Assembly (NCBI GenBank): GCA_021323495.1
Contig: JAJQJO010000121.1
Location: 1 to 9,467, forward strand
Origin: Cellvibrio sp.
GTDB taxonomy: Bacteria; Pseudomonadota; Gammaproteobacteria; Pseudomonadales; Cellvibrionaceae
DNA: 9,467 nt
Direction: 5' to 3'
Numbering within the stretch: the first letter of the stretch is position 1; every line of letters starts with the position of its first letter. Under the pieces are notes generated by a model. That model was not told the DNA's origin and ran no database searches. It worked only from the letters and a program-made list of their open reading frames with translations. Positions 6,797-9,467 of the stretch are shown one piece after another. A program made the translations under genes and the position numbers.

Positions 6797-6902
6797 TTGA
6801 AGATAACGCTGATAAGAAGCTGTAGCCATTATCGATAACAGTCCCGAAAGTATAGATGCTCATCCCCATAAGCCCACCATATAGAGTCGCTGGCGAAATC
6901 TT

Positions 6903-6930
6903 TTGTCGCTTGGTTAAACGTGTTTATAAT
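6903..6930 (+). promoter_or_regulatory. Sigma70-type promoter for the BrkB-family gene
   Basis: A perfect -10 hexamer TATAAT (6925-6930) is preceded by TTGTCG (6903-6908, four of six) with a 16-bp spacer. Transcription should start near 6937, leaving a leader of about 125 bases before the ATG at 7062. It is the best promoter match in the window. Confidence 0.6.
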
Positions 6931-7061
6931 CGAGTGCAAATGTTCGACAAGAATAAAGGGCATGGCTGGCTGGAGGTGCGCAAGCACACATAAGCGGCAA
7001 TTTTAAATAGGCATAATGAATTTTATAGATTTATTAAATCCTTATAAGGCAAGGATATAAA

Positions 7062-8204
7062 ATGATACTGCGTAGGAAATCCAGAGAATGGGCATTTATT
7101 TTTCGGGATACTTTTCTGCAATGGATAGAGCGTGAGCCGTTTCGAAATAGCGCGGTGATTGCCTTTTACACCATTTTTTCGCTACCGGGTTTGCTGGTGA
7201 TCATTATTAACCTGGCCGGGTATTTTTATGGGGAAGAGGCAGTAACGCGGCGCATTAGCGGTGAAATAGGCAATATGATCGGCCGTAATACCGCAACGGA
7301 TATTGAAGCTATTATCGCCAATGCGAGTGTGCACCAGGATTTTACCTTCGCCTCTATGGTTGGTATAGCCACACTTATCTTCGGTGCTACCGGGGTGTTT
7401 TATCAATTGCAGCAAACCTTGAATATGATCTGGGAAGTCAAACCGGAGCCCACCCGTAAAATAATTAAAATGGTGCTGGACCGGATATTTTCGTTTGGTT
7501 TAATCCTCGCGGTCGGCTTTTTATTATTGGTTTCGCTAGTGCTTTCCACGCTGCTTTCCATTTTAAGCAGTTGGGTGGCTTATTATTTTTCCGAGATGTT
7601 CAATATCGTATTCCGCATCCTTGATTTTTCCTTATCACTCGGGGTGGTGACTTTTTTATTTGCAGCGATATTTAAATTCCTTCCTGATGCAAAGGTCCCC
7701 TGGCGCGATGTATGGGTCGGTGCGTTTGTAACGGCATTATTATTTGTGCTCGCCAAGTTTGCATTGGGGTTTTATTTTGGCCACAGCACTCCTGCGTCAG
7801 CCTATGGCGCAGCCGGTACCGTTATTTTAATTATGCTGTGGGTTTCCTATGCCGGCTTGATTGTATTATTCGGCGCTGAATTTACCCGGATTTATGCGGA
7901 CCGGCGCGGCGCGCGGGTGAAACCGCTGGATTTTGCCGTCTCCACTAGCGACGGGAAAAAACCCGACTGCGAAGAGCAAAAATCCGGCTCTATCCCTAAT
8001 GCAACTGAGGCATCCACATCGCATGTTGCAAATGAAATGGCAGCACCGATTTATCCGTTAACCAAAGATATGGTACTGGGGCATAAAGCGAGTGAAGCTG
8101 CCAGCCCTGCGGATGCTTCCATTAGTGGCGAAGAAGATCCCGGCGTGGGCCTGGAATTTTTAGTCACCAGTAATGAACCGGACACTGATAAAGAAAAAAA
8201 ATGA
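7062..8204 (+). CDS. YihY/virulence factor BrkB family inner-membrane protein
   Basis: This 380-residue protein belongs to the YihY/BrkB family, long mis-annotated as ribonuclease BN. Its members are polytopic inner-membrane proteins, probably involved in transport, with no settled substrate. About six helices are visible, near residues 30-54, 97-116, 143-166, 187-206, 217-239 and 246-272. Family landmarks include SAVIAFYTIFSLPGLL (30-45), GATGVFYQLQQTLNMIW (108-124), FLPDAKVPWRDVWVGA (206-221) and YGAAGTVILIMLWVSYAGLIVLFGAEFTRIYA in the last helix pair. Residues 281-380 are a hydrophilic tail, variable-looking and ending in DKEKK, longer than the core family needs. AAGG (7051-7054) seven bases before the ATG fixes the start. 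It appears to be transcribed alone from the promoter at 6903. Confidence 0.93.
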   Translation: MILRRKSREWAFIFRDTFLQWIEREPFRNSAVIAFYTIFSLPGLLVIIINLAGYFYGEEAVTRRISGEIGNMIGRNTATDIEAIIANASVHQDFTFASMVGIATLIFGATGVFYQLQQTLNMIWEVKPEPTRKIIKMVLDRIFSFGLILAVGFLLLVSLVLSTLLSILSSWVAYYFSEMFNIVFRILDFSLSLGVVTFLFAAIFKFLPDAKVPWRDVWVGAFVTALLFVLAKFALGFYFGHSTPASAYGAAGTVILIMLWVSYAGLIVLFGAEFTRIYADRRGARVKPLDFAVSTSDGKKPDCEEQKSGSIPNATEASTSHVANEMAAPIYPLTKDMVLGHKASEAASPADASISGEEDPGVGLEFLVTSNEPDTDKEKK

Positions 8205-8219
8205 TTTCCTTTTCCCATT

Positions 8220-8238
8220 AATGTGAAAAATTCACATT
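8220..8238. promoter_or_regulatory. TGTGA/TCACA inverted repeat after the BrkB-family gene
   Basis: AATGTGAA (8220-8227) and TTCACATT (8231-8238) are perfect 8-bp arms around AAA. As RNA it makes a hairpin 15 bases after the stop, but the following CCTTCC is not a T-run, so it would be a poor intrinsic terminator. As DNA it resembles a CRP/Vfr half-site pair, but the TGTGA-TCACA spacing is five, not six. Either role is possible. Confidence 0.4.
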
Positions 8239-8302
8239 CCTTCCGTGCGTAATTTACTTCCCAGCGGATGGCGCACAAAAATCTCCGCTATTAGCGACTA
8301 TC

Positions 8303-8364
8303 CCGGTTTTTGGATCTCCGTAAAATGGCATCCCATAGCGTTGCAGTTACGGCGCTGTAACCGG
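8303..8364 (+). promoter_or_regulatory. Nested inverted repeats, candidate structured leader of the M23 peptidase gene
   Basis: Three exact pairings nest inside each other: CCGGTT (8303-8308) with AACCGG (8359-8364), CCGTAA (8318-8323) with TTACGG (8347-8352), and ATGG (8325-8328) with CCAT (8333-8336). Competing pairings exist: GTTAC/GTAAC (8346-8350 and 8357-8361) and CTCCG/CGGAG (8316-8320 and 8362-8366). I could not match it to a known riboswitch class. It lies about 90 bases before the next start codon, and whether it is transcribed with that gene depends on an unlocated promoter. Confidence 0.3.
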
Positions 8365-8456
8365 AGTTGGGTTGGCGCTTATTAAAAAGGGTTTTAACAA
8401 GCGTGCGACGGCTCTAATACCCACTTAATTTTTTTGATTTTATAAGGATGTTTGAA

Positions 8457-9467
8457 ATGAACCAATTTCATTTTTTAACCCGCGCTTTTTTACTTGTTTC
8501 AACAGCTTTGGTTTCTATCTCTGCCAGTGCTTATGATTTCCCGCTGCGCGCTGATGACCTTAATCTCAATCATCGTTATTCAACCGGTGCCCACTGGTCT
8601 GGCGGCACCCAGGAAAAAGGTTTTGATATAGGTGCAGTGCGCCATATTGGCAGCGGTCAATGGAGCGGCTTGAAAACCGATGGCGCCGATAACAAGGTCA
8701 ATTCCAATTACATCATTTACGGTGCAAAAATCCGCGCTATGGCCGCAGGGAAGGTAGTCGGATGCTGGCGTAATTCACCGCAAAACGTCGCAGGTAGCAA
8801 GCTGCAAAAAGTATTGGACGGCTACATCGGCCTGGCGGGAAACCACGTATGGGTTTTGCAAGATGATGGTGTTTACGCTCTCTATGCGCACGCCCAGCCG
8901 GGAACTGTCCCGGCAGCGATTTGCCCGCACAATGCTACTTACTTGCCAAGCCCTGAGACCTCCAGTCCCTGGACGCAAGCGGGCAAGGTAGCAGGTGGTG
9001 TGCGTGTGCAAAAAGGGCAGGTTCTCGGCGTGGTAGGGAATAGCGGCAACTCTACTGGCCCGCATTTGCATGTGCATATGGAGAAAGACGGTCTGCCAGT
9101 GGCGATTAAATTCGACCATGGCCAAACCACCCCGTTTACTAACAACAACGCGTCGGTAAACGGCCCATGGACTTTGTTGAACGGTAAGGTTCTGCCTGCC
9201 GGTAAAGTGCTGGTGTGGGCTCCCCATTCGGTTGCCTATTGGACGGTAAACAATATTCCGGATGAACGCTTCCAGGCCTGGTTTAACCACTTCGCTGATT
9301 CAGGTGTGATGCTCGATACCGTGCCTTGTACCGATGGCGGCCAGATCTATAACACTACCTGGGTTCCAAGCAGTGGCTCATGGTACGCACACGCCGGTTT
9401 GAGTTTGAGTGGTTTCAACCAAAAATCCGATTATTATGCAAACCTGGGTTATACCCGTACCGGCTGG
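8457..9467 (+). CDS. Secreted M23-family (LasA/lysostaphin-like) zinc peptidase, C-terminus beyond the window
   Basis: The reading frame is open to the right edge (337 codons seen). A Sec signal peptide covers residues 1-25 (cut after SASA). The peptidase domain spans about 40-220. Candidate zinc ligands are H46 and D57 (spacing nearer to LasA than the usual HxxxD), with H145 in LYAHA and H203-L-H205 in the hallmark GPHLHVHME. A loop of about 25 residues separates D57 from IYGAKIRAMAAGKVVG. The family cleaves peptidoglycan cross-bridges or glycine-rich peptides in the periplasm or outside the cell. After residue 250 come repeats with a 47-residue period: W262 and W309 each begin a unit with F/Y-rich and G-Y segments ending (L)GY. 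They resemble BTRD-type tandem repeats, from memory. AAGGA (8444-8448), eight bases before the ATG, supports the start. Confidence 0.88.
   Translation, partial: MNQFHFLTRAFLLVSTALVSISASAYDFPLRADDLNLNHRYSTGAHWSGGTQEKGFDIGAVRHIGSGQWSGLKTDGADNKVNSNYIIYGAKIRAMAAGKVVGCWRNSPQNVAGSKLQKVLDGYIGLAGNHVWVLQDDGVYALYAHAQPGTVPAAICPHNATYLPSPETSSPWTQAGKVAGGVRVQKGQVLGVVGNSGNSTGPHLHVHMEKDGLPVAIKFDHGQTTPFTNNNASVNGPWTLLNGKVLPAGKVLVWAPHSVAYWTVNNIPDERFQAWFNHFADSGVMLDTVPCTDGGQIYNTTWVPSSGSWYAHAGLSLSGFNQKSDYYANLGYTRTGW

Larger units (their letters stand above)
6754..7061. other. Divergent intergenic region between the coiled-coil gene and the BrkB-family gene
   Basis: This 308-bp region has no convincing gene. It holds a perfect 12-bp palindrome CCCGGATCCGGG (6785-6796), a 10-bp palindrome TTATCGATAA (6829-6838), four copies of GATAA on the plus strand (6779, 6802, 6811, 6834), a sigma70-type promoter facing right (6903-6930) and a short GTGC-GCAA-GCAC hairpin with a GNRA-type loop in the predicted leader (6976-6987). 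No clear promoter for the leftward gene was identified. Confidence 0.5.

Noticed and set aside
6962..7006. A 14-codon ORF in the BrkB leader (starts MAGW), possible leader peptide
   Set aside because: The AAGGG lies only one base before its ATG, too close for a ribosome site, and no attenuator hairpin follows.
8775..9290. 171-codon open frame on the minus strand opposite the M23 gene
   Set aside because: The plus strand here encodes the complete M23 motifs (GPHLHVH, LYAHA), so the opposite frame is a shadow.
1..9467. Search by eye for CRISPR arrays, insertion-sequence ends, tRNA genes, integrases, toxin-antitoxin or defence genes
   Set aside because: No regularly spaced repeats, transposase motifs, tRNA-like cloverleaf or known defence domains were seen.

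Overview
The window looks like chromosome of a gammaproteobacterium, most likely from the Cellvibrionaceae (Cellvibrio-like). This is inferred from the moderate GC content, two secreted enzymes with typical Sec signal peptides, and the mix of accessory domains on them; no rRNA or other taxonomic marker is present. I see no mobile element, CRISPR array, tRNA, rRNA or phage gene. It is mostly an ordinary chromosomal stretch, with seven protein genes that do not form one obvious pathway.

Layout, left to right. At 85-1791 (+) lies a six-helix membrane histidine kinase with a PAS domain and no response regulator beside it. At 1889-2458 (+) is a small protein of the RibD C-terminal / dihydrofolate reductase-like family, whose Shine-Dalgarno lies in one arm of a perfect 10-bp inverted repeat. 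Converging on it at 2498-2689 (-) is an unrecognised 63-residue protein. Next come two tandem intrinsic terminators (2841-2867 and 2876-2909), which end a minus-strand gene at 2926-4398 for a secreted three-part protein: a beta-sandwich-like N-terminus, a basic-secretory-protein-type HExxH metallopeptidase domain and a C-terminal beta/gamma-crystallin-like domain. Its 270-bp upstream region is rich in inverted repeats. At 4672-6753 (-) is a 693-residue membrane-anchored coiled-coil protein of unknown function.

A 308-bp divergent intergenic region follows, holding a good sigma70-type promoter, two palindromes and four GATAA copies. At 7062-8204 (+) is a YihY/BrkB-family six-helix membrane protein with a hydrophilic tail of about 100 residues. 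A 252-bp gap contains a TGTGA/TCACA hairpin and nested inverted repeats that could form a structured leader. The last gene, 8457 to beyond the right edge (+), is a secreted M23-type zinc peptidase followed by tandem repeats resembling a BTRD-type repeat; its C-terminus is cut off by the window.

How the genes work together: two secreted enzymes act outside the cytoplasm (one on protein, one probably on peptidoglycan or peptide bridges), and the kinase, coiled-coil protein and BrkB protein sit in the inner membrane. Nothing in the sequence ties these into one system. The least explained items are the coiled-coil protein, the 63-residue protein, the candidate structured leader before the M23 gene and the inverted repeat over the start of the RibD-like gene.
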